Positions 44,873 to 54,448 of a DNA stretch of 64,000 nt are shown in pieces (positions within the stretch are counted from its first letter, which is position 1; each line of letters begins with the position of its first letter). Source of the DNA: Thermoguttaceae bacterium. Lineage in GTDB: Bacteria > Planctomycetota > Planctomycetia > Pirellulales > Thermoguttaceae. Location of the stretch: positions 1-64,000 of the forward strand of contig JARKPK010000057.1 of NCBI GenBank assembly GCA_029975295.1, given 5' to 3'. The notes under the pieces were generated by a model. It searched no databases and was not told the DNA's origin. It saw only the letters and a program-made list of their open reading frames with translations. The position numbers and the translations under genes are program-made.

Positions 44873-47077
44873 CTATGGCGATGGGCTCGGCGGAGTGAGT
44901 CCCGCGACCACATTCACGTTCCGGAGGCTTCGTGCCCGTCCGGTACGGGGATCGACCACCTCGGCCCAAAGGCGATAGCGGCCCGGCGTCTCGGGCGCAG
45001 TGAACTCGAAGGGAAGTATCTCGCGTCCCAGGCCGGCCACCCGCACCGCTTTGGCAGCGATCTGAACCGGTTCGCCGCCTTGCTTGGCGCACTTCAGCCG
45101 AATATCGCCGCTGAACTCTTCTTCGCGATCGTTGATGACGAACACCCGAGTTGACTGTTTGCTTCCAGCGGGAATCTCCTCCGCCCAGAAATCGAGCATC
45201 AGGCCCAACGGATTGAACGCTTCGCGCACGTACTCGGCGAAGTTCGGCTCGAAGGTCAATTTCTCAACATCGAGGAAGTGGTCGCTGGTGGCTCCGCCTT
45301 CGGGACGGGGTTTGTCGCCCGGCCGCGAGTACCCCAGCCCGCAAAAATGCAGCACGCCGGCCACCTCGCGATGGCACCGCCAGAACTCCGTTTTGGCTGC
45401 TAAGTAGCGGGCGAACAACTCGCGCCGCTGTTCGGCCGTGGAATTGGGGCCCAACAGGTTCTCGTAAATCTTGTCGGTCAGGCAGGTGGGGTTGCCCTGC
45501 CGATCGAGCCACAGCCACGCATATTCATTGATGATGATCGGAACTTCGATCGCCTGTTGCCGCTTGTGCAGGAACGGTCTGCCGGAAACCTTCGGCATTT
45601 CGCTCAGGCGGAAGAACTCCTTCCCCTGCCAACCGCGAATGAACAGGTAGGGATGCGACTCGACGCAATCCTCCTCGCATTGCGGCTCCGACCAGCCGTT
45701 TTCCCACGGCCGGCGCGAAAGGTCGAGGCGCCGCACCGCTTGAATCGCCTTGCCCGTCTCGTCGGTGAAGCTCTCGTTTTGCGCATCCCAAATCACCACG
45801 CACGGATGGTTCCATCGCTCGCGCATCCAATCGCGGTACTGCGGGATGATCTTTTCGGCCGAGGGGTTCTCGGGCGCCTTGCTCAGCAACCAAATGGGGA
45901 ACTCGTCTTGAATGAGGAACCCAACCTCGTCGGCGATGTCGTACCAATCCTCCGGCGGGAATCCGATGCAATAGCGGATCGAGTTCCAATGCATCGTCTT
46001 GAATTGCTCATGCAATCGGCGGACCCATTCGGTGCGCCAAGGGCGGTCGCCTCGGTCGGCATCTTCGAAAAAGCGATAGATGCACACGTTCGTTCCGCGC
46101 ATCAGATAGGGCCGGCCATTGAGCACTGCCCGTTTGCTCTGACGATCGAATCGGAACGAACGCATGCCAAAGCGCAGCCGCACGGCATCGAAGGCCCGGG
46201 CCGCAGCGTTCTCGTCAGCGCTCAGCGAGGTCAGTCGCAACTCGTACAAAAACGGGTCTTCCGGCGACCAGTGCCGGCAATCGGCGATCGGCACGCGAAA
46301 ATCCACGACCGTTTCGCCGCCCGCGGGCAATTCGACGACAGGGGATTTCGCTTCGCCGCTTTGCTTGCCGGTGCGGGCCTCGCGAAGGTCGGCCGCCAGT
46401 CGAAAGCGGGTTTTCTCCGAACCGCCGACCACCTCGACGACCAGCCGGGCCGTTGACGATTCCAGCTCGGGCACAACCTGTACGTTGCGGATCATCGGCG
46501 CTCCGGTGAGGATCAATTCCACCGTGTCGTAGATGCCGGGAATGAACAGATACTTCTCGAAATCCCAGCCGGTGGGAATCTCCGGCGGCAGCAGTTCGCG
46601 ATGAGCGCCGACGCGCACGACAAGTTCGTTGGCCTGCCCGTCGCCTTTCAAGAACGGCCTAACGTCGATGTATGCCGGCGTGAAGCACGGCAGATGCTCG
46701 GCCACCAGGCGGCCATTGAGAAACACCTTTGCCCCGTAACGCACTTTGTGCAGCTTCAGGATTGCGTTGGGCGGCAGCGGGCCGTCGATGGTGAACGTGC
46801 GGCGATACCAGAAGGCGTCGCGTTGGGCGCTCTTCTTGCCGACCTCGTCGAACGCCGGCTGGGCCATGTCGATCAGTCCCGGCACGGGCACGGTGCGATC
46901 GAACGTGTCGGGCATTCGGTCGAGCCCGCCCTGGCCGACATGCCACGAGCCGTTGAGCACGATGCTCCGCCGCGGAGGCTCGGGCCGGGTCGAAGCGAAG
47001 GTCGCTTGGCGCCACTGGCCCGTCGCGGCAGCCAGCAGAAGCCCAAGGACGACGAACAAGGTGCTGCCGTTGCGCAT
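44873..47077 (-). CDS. Secreted glycoside hydrolase family 2 enzyme
   Basis: 734 residues from ATG 47077 with GCGAGGTG upstream. A signal peptide (first about 25 residues) precedes the GH2 sugar-binding jelly roll (RSIVLNGSWHVGQGGLDR, FWYRRTFTI, KVFLNGRLVAEH), an immunoglobulin-like domain and the TIM barrel. The acid/base Glu is in VVIWDAQNESFTD (NE motif) and the likely nucleophile Glu in PIIINEYAWLWLD. The C-terminus carries another beta domain. Probably an exo-glycosidase (galactosidase, mannosidase or glucuronidase type). It follows the ThuA gene by 176 bp on the same strand and probably shares its promoter. Confidence 0.85.
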   Translation of the reverse strand: MRNGSTLFVVLGLLLAAATGQWRQATFASTRPEPPRRSIVLNGSWHVGQGGLDRMPDTFDRTVPVPGLIDMAQPAFDEVGKKSAQRDAFWYRRTFTIDGPLPPNAILKLHKVRYGAKVFLNGRLVAEHLPCFTPAYIDVRPFLKGDGQANELVVRVGAHRELLPPEIPTGWDFEKYLFIPGIYDTVELILTGAPMIRNVQVVPELESSTARLVVEVVGGSEKTRFRLAADLREARTGKQSGEAKSPVVELPAGGETVVDFRVPIADCRHWSPEDPFLYELRLTSLSADENAAARAFDAVRLRFGMRSFRFDRQSKRAVLNGRPYLMRGTNVCIYRFFEDADRGDRPWRTEWVRRLHEQFKTMHWNSIRYCIGFPPEDWYDIADEVGFLIQDEFPIWLLSKAPENPSAEKIIPQYRDWMRERWNHPCVVIWDAQNESFTDETGKAIQAVRRLDLSRRPWENGWSEPQCEEDCVESHPYLFIRGWQGKEFFRLSEMPKVSGRPFLHKRQQAIEVPIIINEYAWLWLDRQGNPTCLTDKIYENLLGPNSTAEQRRELFARYLAAKTEFWRCHREVAGVLHFCGLGYSRPGDKPRPEGGATSDHFLDVEKLTFEPNFAEYVREAFNPLGLMLDFWAEEIPAGSKQSTRVFVINDREEEFSGDIRLKCAKQGGEPVQIAAKAVRVAGLGREILPFEFTAPETPGRYRLWAEVVDPRTGRARSLRNVNVVAGLTPPSPSP

Positions 47078-47185
47078 ACTTCACCTCGCTGATGCTTTCA
47101 GGAAGGGGAAACGCCGGCGTCGCAGCGATTGCCGGGCAAAAAGCGCACAACCCGAGCGATCCCCACGACGGAGGCTTGGCGTTTA

Positions 47186-47239
47186 CCAATCGGCGCGAAA
47201 TCCGATTGGCGCGCGAAAACGCCGGCCCGCAATCGGGCC
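47186..47239 (-). other. Two perfect palindromic hairpins between ThuA and GH2
   Basis: CCAATCGG (47186-47193) pairs with CCGATTGG (47202-47209) over an 8-nt loop, and GGCCCG (47224-47229) pairs with CGGGCC (47234-47239) over CAAT. They lie 15-70 bp after the ThuA stop. No U-run, so attenuation or mRNA-processing is as likely as termination. Confidence 0.5.
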
Positions 47240-47253
47240 CGGAGTCTTCGAGC

Positions 47254-48012
47254 CTAATCGGTTACCTTGCCGGTGGCCGCCCATTCGACCCCGCGGGCGA
47301 TCAACTTGGCTACATTCGGATCGGCCATCACTTTGCCGTCATGTCCGAAGGCGTTGTGGACCACTCGCCCCTGGCCGTAGGTCTTCACGAAGAACAGCGG
47401 CTCGGTCTTCTTGCTCCAATCGGAATCAGCCTCGACGAGGACTTCGATCGGCTCGTCTCCCTGGAGCTTGGCATAGAGTTCGTCGTCGATCTTGAAGTTG
47501 GAAAGTCCCTTGGTGATCGGGTGATCGGTGTTGACCACCTTGGCCTCGAACACCGAACGCGGCCCATGGCCCGACTTGCCCATCACCCACTTTCGGCCGC
47601 ACAGCTTGCCGAATTCTTCCCAGTCGGCGAAGGAGGCACTGGCCAAGTGCTGTACGACGAAGCCTTTGCCCGAGCGAACGAACTTCAGAAGGTTCTCTTT
47701 GCCCTGATCGGTCAATTTGGGCGAGTTCTTCGTGGCGTAAACCGTGAAAAGAATGACATCGTAGGGTTCGATCGCCGCCGCGGAGTCGAGGATTTGCAAG
47801 TCCTCGCAGACCTTCACGTTGAACTTGCCGGCTTTGACCAGCACCTCGCGGGTCGATTCCGATATCTCGCGCCAGTTGTGCGCCCCCACGTCGTCGCCGG
47901 TGATCAACAGCACCTTGATCTTCGCCGGCGGCGCGTCGGCTGCCCAGGCCGCACCGAGGCTCATGCTGAAACCAACGACCATCGTCAACAACAAGCCAAC
48001 CAGTCGCTTCAT
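47254..48012 (-). CDS. ThuA domain-containing secreted protein
   Basis: 252 residues. A signal peptide (MKRLVGLLLTMVVGFSMSL to AWA) precedes a ThuA (trehalose-utilisation, class I glutamine-amidotransferase-like) domain: VLLITGDDVGAHNWREISES, DVILFTVYATKNSP, GKGFVVQHLASASF, VNTDHPITKGLSNF. The family is expanded in Planctomycetes and is usually encoded with glycosidases and Gfo/Idh proteins. The catalytic Cys of true amidotransferases is replaced by His here (VVQHLAS), as expected for ThuA. Enzymatic activity is unknown. First gene of a probable ThuA-GH2 unit. Confidence 0.85.
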   Translation of the reverse strand: MKRLVGLLLTMVVGFSMSLGAAWAADAPPAKIKVLLITGDDVGAHNWREISESTREVLVKAGKFNVKVCEDLQILDSAAAIEPYDVILFTVYATKNSPKLTDQGKENLLKFVRSGKGFVVQHLASASFADWEEFGKLCGRKWVMGKSGHGPRSVFEAKVVNTDHPITKGLSNFKIDDELYAKLQGDEPIEVLVEADSDWSKKTEPLFFVKTYGQGRVVHNAFGHDGKVMADPNVAKLIARGVEWAATGKVTD

Positions 48013-48397
48013 CGCTGTTTCCTTCTCAAAGGCGGGACGGAAGACTGAGTATTCACACGCAACTCAATCGGGAAGAAATCGCATCTCAGGCTTTAGTCAG
48101 TCGCTCGACGCGAGCGGCCGGCCCGGGGCGGGATTCGCGCCCGACGTACAGCCGGACGCGACCGTTGCGACTATCATAACCGCCCGGGGGGCGATGTCAA
48201 CGCAGTTGCCGTTTCGCGGCCGAGCCGGCGAGCATAGAATGAGGGCGGCCCGGCCCCGCAGCGATCCGCTCTCGGCAAGTGGCTTCCCTTGAACACCCCG
48301 CCGCCGAAGACGTCGGCAACCCGATCGTTGCGTGTGTTTCCACCAACCCGCGACCCGGGCATCGAAGATGAGCGACATTGCCCGGAAAGGTCGTTGC
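48013..48397. other. Divergent intergenic region between ThuA and beta-helix genes
   Basis: 385 bp. It holds the ThuA promoter. No distinct plus-strand promoter was identified for the beta-helix gene. Confidence 0.4.
48173..48200 (-). promoter_or_regulatory. Promoter of the ThuA-GH2 unit
   Basis: Consensus TTGACA (48195-48200), 16-bp spacer, TATGAT (48173-48178) on the minus strand. The start would be near 48166, a leader of about 154 nt to the ThuA ATG. Confidence 0.6.
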
Positions 48398-49609
48398 ATG
48401 AAAGCCATCGCCATAAGGACAGCCTGCGGACTCGCATTCCTGGCGGCAGTCTTGCTTTGTGTTGCCGGACTTTCGGCAGGAGAACCGCCGGAATTCTCGT
48501 GGCGGCCTGCCCCGGCCTCTCTGCCGGAACCAGTTGGCGCTGTTGTCCACGTTTGCAACACCGACGAGTTGTTTCGCGCGGTGGCCACGTCGCCGCCGAA
48601 GGCCACGATTCTGATTGCCGACGGCGTGTACTCGATGCCGCGGTGTTTGGTGGTGCGCACCGATGGGCTGGTGTTGCGCAGCCGGTCACAGGATCGCTCG
48701 CGCGTCGTTCTCGATGGCAAAGAGCATCAACTGGGCGAGCTTCTCGCCCTGACTGCGTGCCGCGACGTAACCATTGCCGATCTGACGGTCCGCAACGTGC
48801 GATGGAACGGCATCAAGATCAACTCGGAAACAAACGTGCAGAATGTGCTCATTCGCAACTGCGTCATCCACAACATCTGGCAACGGGGCGTCAAAGGGGT
48901 GAAGGTGCCGCCGGAGAACCGCGACACGGTTCGGCCCACCGGCTGCCGAATCGAGCACTGCCTGTTTTACAACGACCGCCCGAAACAGTTGGCCGACGAT
49001 CCGGCCGACACGGCGGAGAACTTCGACGGCAACTACCTCGGCGGCATCGATGTGATGTACGCGCGCGATTGGGTGATCGCGGACAACATTTTTTGGAACA
49101 TTCGCGGGCGAACGGGCACGGCGCGGGGTGCGGTTTTTCTTTGGTTCGAGGCGGAGAACTGCGTCGTCGAGCGGAACATCATCGTCGATTGCGACAGCGG
49201 CATCTGCTTCGGCAACGCCCATCGGCCAGCGGATGTGCCGATTCATGCCGTGCGCTGCGTCGCCCGGCACAACTTTTTGGCCCGCGTGCCCGAGAACGGG
49301 ATACTCGCCTTTCACACGCGCGATTGCCGGATCGAGCACAACACGGTCCATGATCCGGCAAGCAAACTCGGTCGGCTGATCCGGGCGGGCGGGGAGAACG
49401 ACGGGTTGCACGTGGTCGGAAACCTGCTCGACGGCCCCCGACCGGCGATCGAAAGCACCAGCAAAATGCGTTTCGAGAAGAACGCCGTGGGCAAGTTCAC
49501 GCATCTGTTCGTTGACGCTGCACGCGGCGACTTGCGGCTGCGCGAGCCGCTGCCGGGCGATCCCGGCGCACAGATGCCGACGGCCTCCGGCAGTAGGCAG
49601 CGCGAATAG
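48398..49609 (+). CDS. Secreted right-handed parallel beta-helix protein
   Basis: 403 residues from ATG 48398 (AAAGG upstream); an in-frame ATG at 48332 lacks signal and RBS. A signal peptide spans about residues 1-28 (MKAIAIRTACGLAF, then LSAG). The rest has parallel-beta-helix repeats, such as CRDVTIADLTVRNVRWNGIKI, VLIRNCVIHNIWQRGVKG, CVVERNIIVDCDSGICFGN and CRIEHNTVHD. The fold is shared by pectate lyases, polygalacturonases and Pfam NosD/right-handed helix proteins. No single catalytic motif is recognised, so a lyase or hydrolase activity is only likely, not shown. It is a single plus-strand gene in a carbohydrate-flavoured region. Confidence 0.8.
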   Translation: MKAIAIRTACGLAFLAAVLLCVAGLSAGEPPEFSWRPAPASLPEPVGAVVHVCNTDELFRAVATSPPKATILIADGVYSMPRCLVVRTDGLVLRSRSQDRSRVVLDGKEHQLGELLALTACRDVTIADLTVRNVRWNGIKINSETNVQNVLIRNCVIHNIWQRGVKGVKVPPENRDTVRPTGCRIEHCLFYNDRPKQLADDPADTAENFDGNYLGGIDVMYARDWVIADNIFWNIRGRTGTARGAVFLWFEAENCVVERNIIVDCDSGICFGNAHRPADVPIHAVRCVARHNFLARVPENGILAFHTRDCRIEHNTVHDPASKLGRLIRAGGENDGLHVVGNLLDGPRPAIESTSKMRFEKNAVGKFTHLFVDAARGDLRLREPLPGDPGAQMPTASGSRQRE

Positions 49610-49860
49610 CGCGGCCGAATCTCCCGGCGTCAATCCCGCGGTTCAGTTGTTCCCGTTTCTGACCGTCGCCGCGCCGCCTCGGTCCGACGCGGCCCCTCGT
49701 CGCCCGCAGCGACCAGCTGACTGCCGCCGGTGAATCTCTTGTCGATAAGAGAAGAAAGACGTTCGTATATTGCGCACCGCTCACGAATGGCCGCGGCGCA
49801 CTGTGCAATCTCTCAAACGCGCGATCTGCTTCATCATTCGCTAACGCGGAGGGCCTAACC

Positions 49861-51402
49861 TTGGACCGTTTCGCAACCACGGTCCCCTTCCAGCGGCGGG
49901 ATGCAATGGACCAACGCAAGCAACTGATCGAGGCGTTCAACTCCCTGTGTTTGGATTTGGCGGGCGCTGATCTGAGCGATTCCGAATATCCGATCCAAAT
50001 GGTCAATCGATTGATCACGTTGGCCGCGGAAATGCGGGCCAGCGATGTGCATCTTCAACCTTCGAGCCTCGGGTTGGAGCTGCGATTGCGCATTGACGGC
50101 GTGTTGCACTGTTGCGGCTTCATTCCTCCGTCAAATGCCCAACGCGTCATGGCCCGGTTGAAGGTCATGGCCGACTTGGTTCATTACCGACACGATCTTC
50201 CGCAAGAGGGCCGAATCATCTTCGCCGATCGCAATCAAGAGATGCGAATCAGCGTGCTGCCCACGCTGCACGGCGAAAAGATCGTGCTTCGGTTCCTTTC
50301 CGGCCCGGGGCATTTTCGGTCGATCGATGAACTCGGGTATCCGCCCGACGTGGCTGAGAGCTTGCGCGGCTTGTTGCAAGAGACGATGGGAGCGATCGTC
50401 GTTACCGGACCTGCCGGTTCGGGAAAATCGAGCTGCTTGTACGCCTGCCTGAGGGAGTTGACCCTCGGTTCCGATGGAATTCGCCGAAGCATTGCTTCGC
50501 TGGAAGACCCCATCGAGGTTGCCGTTGACGGCGTAGCGCAGACGGAAGTGAATCCGAGCGTCGGACTGGATTTGGCGTCCGGTTTGCGATATCTGCTTCG
50601 GCAGGATCCAGAAATCATCATGATGGGTGAAATCCGTGATCGGGAAACGGCCGACGCCGTCCTGCAAGCCTCGCTTACCGGCCACTTGCTGTTGACAACG
50701 TTCCACGCAGGCAGCGCCTCAGAAGCGATTAGCCGTTTGTTGGAAATGGATCTGGAACCGTACTTGATCCGCAGCAGCCTCCGGGCTGTGCTTTCGCAAC
50801 GACTGGTGCGGCGACTATGCACGTGCGCCCGGCCGTCTGACGACCCGAGCGAAGCCTGCGGACTTCCCGTCGAGGAGTTCTTTTTGCCCACCGGTTGCGA
50901 GAAGTGCGCGGGCACCGGATTTGCCGGCCGGCTGGCGTTGGTGGAGCTACTGACGATCGATTCCAGCGAGGTTGGCCGGGCTATTCTGGCAAAGAGCGAC
51001 TCGCGCACGCTCGAAGGCAAAGCCGTCGAATCAGGAATGATCCCCCGCTTGCAACGCGGAATCGACGCAGTTCTCCGCGGCCAAACTTGTCCGGCGGAGA
51101 TTCGCCGCGCGTTCGGATTTCTGAGCGATGATCGCTTCTTGCCAGCCGGGCAAAGTGATCTCCGTTTCGACGCCGGCCCCAGCCTCCTGCCCGCCGACTT
51201 CACTTCAGCAGACCCTGCGGAGAACCCTGAGCCCGGGGACAGGGCCGCAATGGACGAACGGGCCATTTCTCGGGTTGCGGAAGAATGCGTTTCCCAAGGC
51301 AACGGCAACGATCGGCAGACTCGTCCATCGCTCAGCGGGGAGCTGACACTCGCCGCCGAGGGCGGCAGCGACGCCGCCGCGGCGGACGATACTTCGCGGT
51401 GA
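49861..51402 (+). CDS. GspE/PilB-type secretion ATPase
   Basis: 513 residues from TTG 49861, chosen because GGAGGG lies 8 nt upstream; ATG 49906 (MDQRKQL) is the alternative. It lacks the long N-terminal GspE domain. The ATPase has Walker A GPAGSGKS (183-190), an Asp box, Walker B EIIMMGEIRDRETA, the His box LTGHLLLTTFHAG and a zinc-binding part (CTCARP near residue 315, CEKCAGTGFAGR near 345). The last about 75 residues are acidic, Ala/Ser-rich and probably disordered. It would power a type II secretion or type IV pilus-like assembly. No GspF, GspG or GspD is nearby, so its system lies elsewhere. It converges on the MscS gene, 38 bp apart. Confidence 0.85.
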   Translation: MDRFATTVPFQRRDAMDQRKQLIEAFNSLCLDLAGADLSDSEYPIQMVNRLITLAAEMRASDVHLQPSSLGLELRLRIDGVLHCCGFIPPSNAQRVMARLKVMADLVHYRHDLPQEGRIIFADRNQEMRISVLPTLHGEKIVLRFLSGPGHFRSIDELGYPPDVAESLRGLLQETMGAIVVTGPAGSGKSSCLYACLRELTLGSDGIRRSIASLEDPIEVAVDGVAQTEVNPSVGLDLASGLRYLLRQDPEIIMMGEIRDRETADAVLQASLTGHLLLTTFHAGSASEAISRLLEMDLEPYLIRSSLRAVLSQRLVRRLCTCARPSDDPSEACGLPVEEFFLPTGCEKCAGTGFAGRLALVELLTIDSSEVGRAILAKSDSRTLEGKAVESGMIPRLQRGIDAVLRGQTCPAEIRRAFGFLSDDRFLPAGQSDLRFDAGPSLLPADFTSADPAENPEPGDRAAMDERAISRVAEECVSQGNGNDRQTRPSLSGELTLAAEGGSDAAAADDTSR

Positions 51403-51440
51403 CCGAGGAATGATCCGCCGATCGAAAGCCGAAGACCGCC

Positions 51441-52820
51441 CTACTCCGTTCCGCGAATCACGCCCAAGGGGATGCCCTCGCTGCGCAGGTCGGATACCAC
51501 GCGCACGAGAAGCCGATCGGCGTGCCGATTGCACTCGACAAAGTCGGGCGGGCGATAGAAGTAGGTTAGCGCCACCACGAACCCGTCGGGACTGACGGCT
51601 GAGATCGTCGCGATCGGCTCCTGCGGCCGACCATTCACATCCAGGCCGATCGGGCCGGCCAGTTCCGGATCGGCACATGCGGCTCGCACGATTTCCAATG
51701 CTCGGGCAAGTTGTTCACCAGTGACGGTTCGGCTGAGAAGAACTTCGAACACTCGACGAATGGCCGGACGCCGACTGATATTCTCGACTGGGCCATTGAC
51801 CAAGTTCGCGTTCGGGATGGTTACCAAATTGCCGGCCAGGGTCCGCAGTTTCGTCGAGCGAAAACCGATCTCTTCAACAACGCCGTCGAAGCCCAGGCAG
51901 GCAATGCGTTCTCCAACCAAGAATGGGCGATCGAAGATGATCGTCATCGAGCCGAAAAGATTTTTCAGCGAGTCTTGAGCCGCCAACGATACGGCAATGC
52001 CGGCGATGCCCAAGCCGGCCAGCCATGCGCCGATGTCGCGTTCAAAAACGACGTCGAGGACGAAAAGAAGCACCAGGGCGGCAAGAATGACCTGGAGCGT
52101 CTTGCGGGCCAAAGGCAGCCATTGCCGGTCCAGCGATGAACCATCGGACTGCGCACCACGGCGAAGCGCAACTTCAGCCACTCCAATCAGGTTGAAGAAA
52201 AGCCATGCCGCGGTCAGCGTGCCCAGCAAGGCCAGCGACTTATTGCTCAACCAACGCCAAGTGGGGTCGAGCGTCAGCAGCCCCGCCCCGATCGCCAAAC
52301 CCACCGTGAGAAACAGCAGGGCCGTTGGACCGGCGATCGATCCGACCGCGGCCGAGCGAACGGTTTCGCCGTCGCGTCTCAGGTATTGGGCTGCGCGCCG
52401 AAGCCCCACCGCCGAAAGCCGTCCGACAACCAGCCCGCTCGCCACTGCAATCAAGAAGCCGAGCCAAACGGAAGGCTCGTTGCGGCGGACAACAGAGTCG
52501 CCAAGCTCATGCAACCATTCGCCCACGGTCCGATTGGGCGGCAAATCTGCCCCGACCGGGACGGGCGAATGCTCGTTCGACTTGACTTCGGCAGCGGTTG
52601 GGCTGTTGTTCGGAGCAGGACCGTCTGCCGTGGCGAAGGGAATCGGCAGCGGCGAACGCTGCCCGGGGTGTTGCCGCTCTTCCATCGCGGCCTTGTCCGC
52701 GCCGGCCTGGGCCGCTTCCGCGCCCGACGCGCGCCCAACGGCGCCCGGGGCAACAGCCGTCGCAACGGCCAACCCCAGCAATGATGCAAGCACGAATAGG
52801 AACGATTTGGTCTGACGCAT
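51441..52820 (-). CDS. MscS-family mechanosensitive channel
   Basis: 459 residues from ATG 52820 (ATG 52832 is possible, but its SD overlaps). A signal peptide (about 1-30) precedes a Pro/Ala-rich linker and four to five transmembrane helices (about 115-280). The pore and gate helix is IAGIAVSLAAQDSLKNLFG followed by SMTIIFDRPFLVGERI, the MscS signature. A cytoplasmic beta domain and mixed C-terminal vestibule follow (VTIPNANLVNGPVENISRR, shown by its core NANLVNGPVENISR). The size and build resemble a large-N-terminus MscS channel, with extra N-terminal helices. It should protect against hypo-osmotic shock. Confidence 0.88.
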   Translation of the reverse strand: MRQTKSFLFVLASLLGLAVATAVAPGAVGRASGAEAAQAGADKAAMEERQHPGQRSPLPIPFATADGPAPNNSPTAAEVKSNEHSPVPVGADLPPNRTVGEWLHELGDSVVRRNEPSVWLGFLIAVASGLVVGRLSAVGLRRAAQYLRRDGETVRSAAVGSIAGPTALLFLTVGLAIGAGLLTLDPTWRWLSNKSLALLGTLTAAWLFFNLIGVAEVALRRGAQSDGSSLDRQWLPLARKTLQVILAALVLLFVLDVVFERDIGAWLAGLGIAGIAVSLAAQDSLKNLFGSMTIIFDRPFLVGERIACLGFDGVVEEIGFRSTKLRTLAGNLVTIPNANLVNGPVENISRRPAIRRVFEVLLSRTVTGEQLARALEIVRAACADPELAGPIGLDVNGRPQEPIATISAVSPDGFVVALTYFYRPPDFVECNRHADRLLVRVVSDLRSEGIPLGVIRGTE

Positions 52821-52881
52821 GTCGTCGACCATCTCCGGTACTTCGGCAATGCGGCCGTTTCGCCCAACACAACGGTCGGCA

Positions 52882-54078
52882 CTACTCGATCACGCCAAAG
52901 CGATGCACGGTGGTATGGCGATAGACCTGTCCGGGGCGCAACACAGTCGTCGGATAGTCGGGCTTGTTGGGCGAGTCGGGATAGTGCTGCGTTTCCAAAC
53001 AGAAGCCGAAGTGTTTCTTGTAGTCCACTCCACCGCCGCTGACCGAACCGTGGAGAAAGTTGCCCGAGTAGAATTGCACGGCCGGTTGCGTAGTGTGGAT
53101 TTCCATGGTCCGACCACTCTTCGGCTCGACAACGCGCGCGCACAGACCAAGCCCCTCCGGCTTCTCGCGCGTGAGAACATAGCAGTGATCGTAACCGCCC
53201 TCGACTTGGGCGATGCGGGCGCCGATCTTGGTCGGCTGATTGAAATCCATCGGGGTGTCGGCCACCAGCTTGGGCTCTCCCAGGGGGATTAGCGTTTCAT
53301 CGACCGGCAAGTAGCGATCTGCCTGAATCATCAGTTCATGGCCGAGCACGTCGCCATTGCCGGCGCCGGCCAGGTTCCAGTAGGCGTGGTTCGTCAGGTT
53401 GAGCACGGTGGGCTTGTCCGTTTCGGCCGTGTAGTCCATTCGCAGCTCATTGTCGTCGGTCAAAGAGTAAACCACGGTCACGGTGAGGTTGCCGGGGTAT
53501 CCCTCTTCGCCGTCGGGGCTGACGCGGCGGAACGTGATCGACGCCGAATCGGCTTTTTCGGCCGCCTCCGCCTTCCAAACGTGTTTGTCGAAACCGCGTT
53601 TTCCGCCGTGAAGGTGGTTCGGCCCGTCGTTGGTCGCCAAGGCATATTCCTTGCCGTCAAGGGAGAACTTTCCACCGGCGATGCGATTGGCGAATCGGCC
53701 CACAATACAGCCGAAGTAAGGATGCCCTTTGAGATAGTCGTCCAAGCTGTCGCGGTGCAACGTGATGTTGGCCGCCATGCCGGTGCGATCGGGCGTTTCG
53801 ACTGCCGTGAGGATTCCGCCGTAGTCGATCGCTCGGACTGTCATTCCCTTGGCATTCCGCAAAGTGAATTCGGTCACCTCGGTCCCGTCTTCCAGTTTGC
53901 CGAAGGTTTTCTTGCTGATCCGCTGCATGGGCTGTTCCTTGTTCGAATCGGCCGACTGCCGGCCCGAGGGTGACGCTCCATCCGGCCGACCGGTCTTCGG
54001 CTGCGACGGGCCGCAACCGGCGAGCCAGCAGGTTACCGTTGCCAGAACACACGTCGCCCAGAACCATCGTGAAGCCAT
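52882..54078 (-). CDS. galM: Aldose 1-epimerase (galactose mutarotase), lipoprotein
   Basis: 398 residues. The N-terminus is a lipoprotein signal with lipobox WLAGC (Cys about 21), so it is probably attached to a membrane. The mutarotase beta-sandwich has the conserved His residues in NDGPNHLHGGKRGFDKHVW and LTNHAYWNLAGAGNGDVLG and the catalytic Glu in CLETQHYPDSP. All three are present. It converts alpha- and beta-anomers of sugars such as galactose and glucose. A membrane-attached mutarotase suggests action on sugars released outside the cytoplasm by the secreted glycosidases nearby. It is encoded 61 bp from the MscS gene and may share a transcript. Confidence 0.9.
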   Translation of the reverse strand: MASRWFWATCVLATVTCWLAGCGPSQPKTGRPDGASPSGRQSADSNKEQPMQRISKKTFGKLEDGTEVTEFTLRNAKGMTVRAIDYGGILTAVETPDRTGMAANITLHRDSLDDYLKGHPYFGCIVGRFANRIAGGKFSLDGKEYALATNDGPNHLHGGKRGFDKHVWKAEAAEKADSASITFRRVSPDGEEGYPGNLTVTVVYSLTDDNELRMDYTAETDKPTVLNLTNHAYWNLAGAGNGDVLGHELMIQADRYLPVDETLIPLGEPKLVADTPMDFNQPTKIGARIAQVEGGYDHCYVLTREKPEGLGLCARVVEPKSGRTMEIHTTQPAVQFYSGNFLHGSVSGGGVDYKKHFGFCLETQHYPDSPNKPDYPTTVLRPGQVYRHTTVHRFGVIE

Positions 54079-54448
54079 CGTTTCGTCCTCTCGCTCGTGA
54101 ATCCCTAAGAACCGTCCGCGGCGAACTCAGCAGAAATGAGGCCGCACGGCCGGAGAAGCGGCATTGAACATCCCGCCGCGCGACCGACGCTTGGCTGCAG
54201 CGGTTATCGTATTCGGCGGCGAAGCGGGCCGCAATCCGGGGCCACGTTGGCTTGGCCGGAAACAATCGCCTCCGCTTCGTCGCCGCCGCGCTCGAAGCCC
54301 GCCGTGAGCCACAGGGGGCCTTGGAAGGCTTCCGAAATCGCGGAACCGACCGAACCGATCATCCCACGACAACCCAGTATTGGCTGCGCGACCGTTTCGC
54401 CCGTTATCCTCTGTCGTCGCCGATCCCGACAGAGCAAGACTATCAAGA
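54079..54448. other. Intergenic region between galM and dehydrogenase genes
   Basis: 370 bp upstream of galM on the minus strand. No clear promoter or hairpin was identified. Confidence 0.35.
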
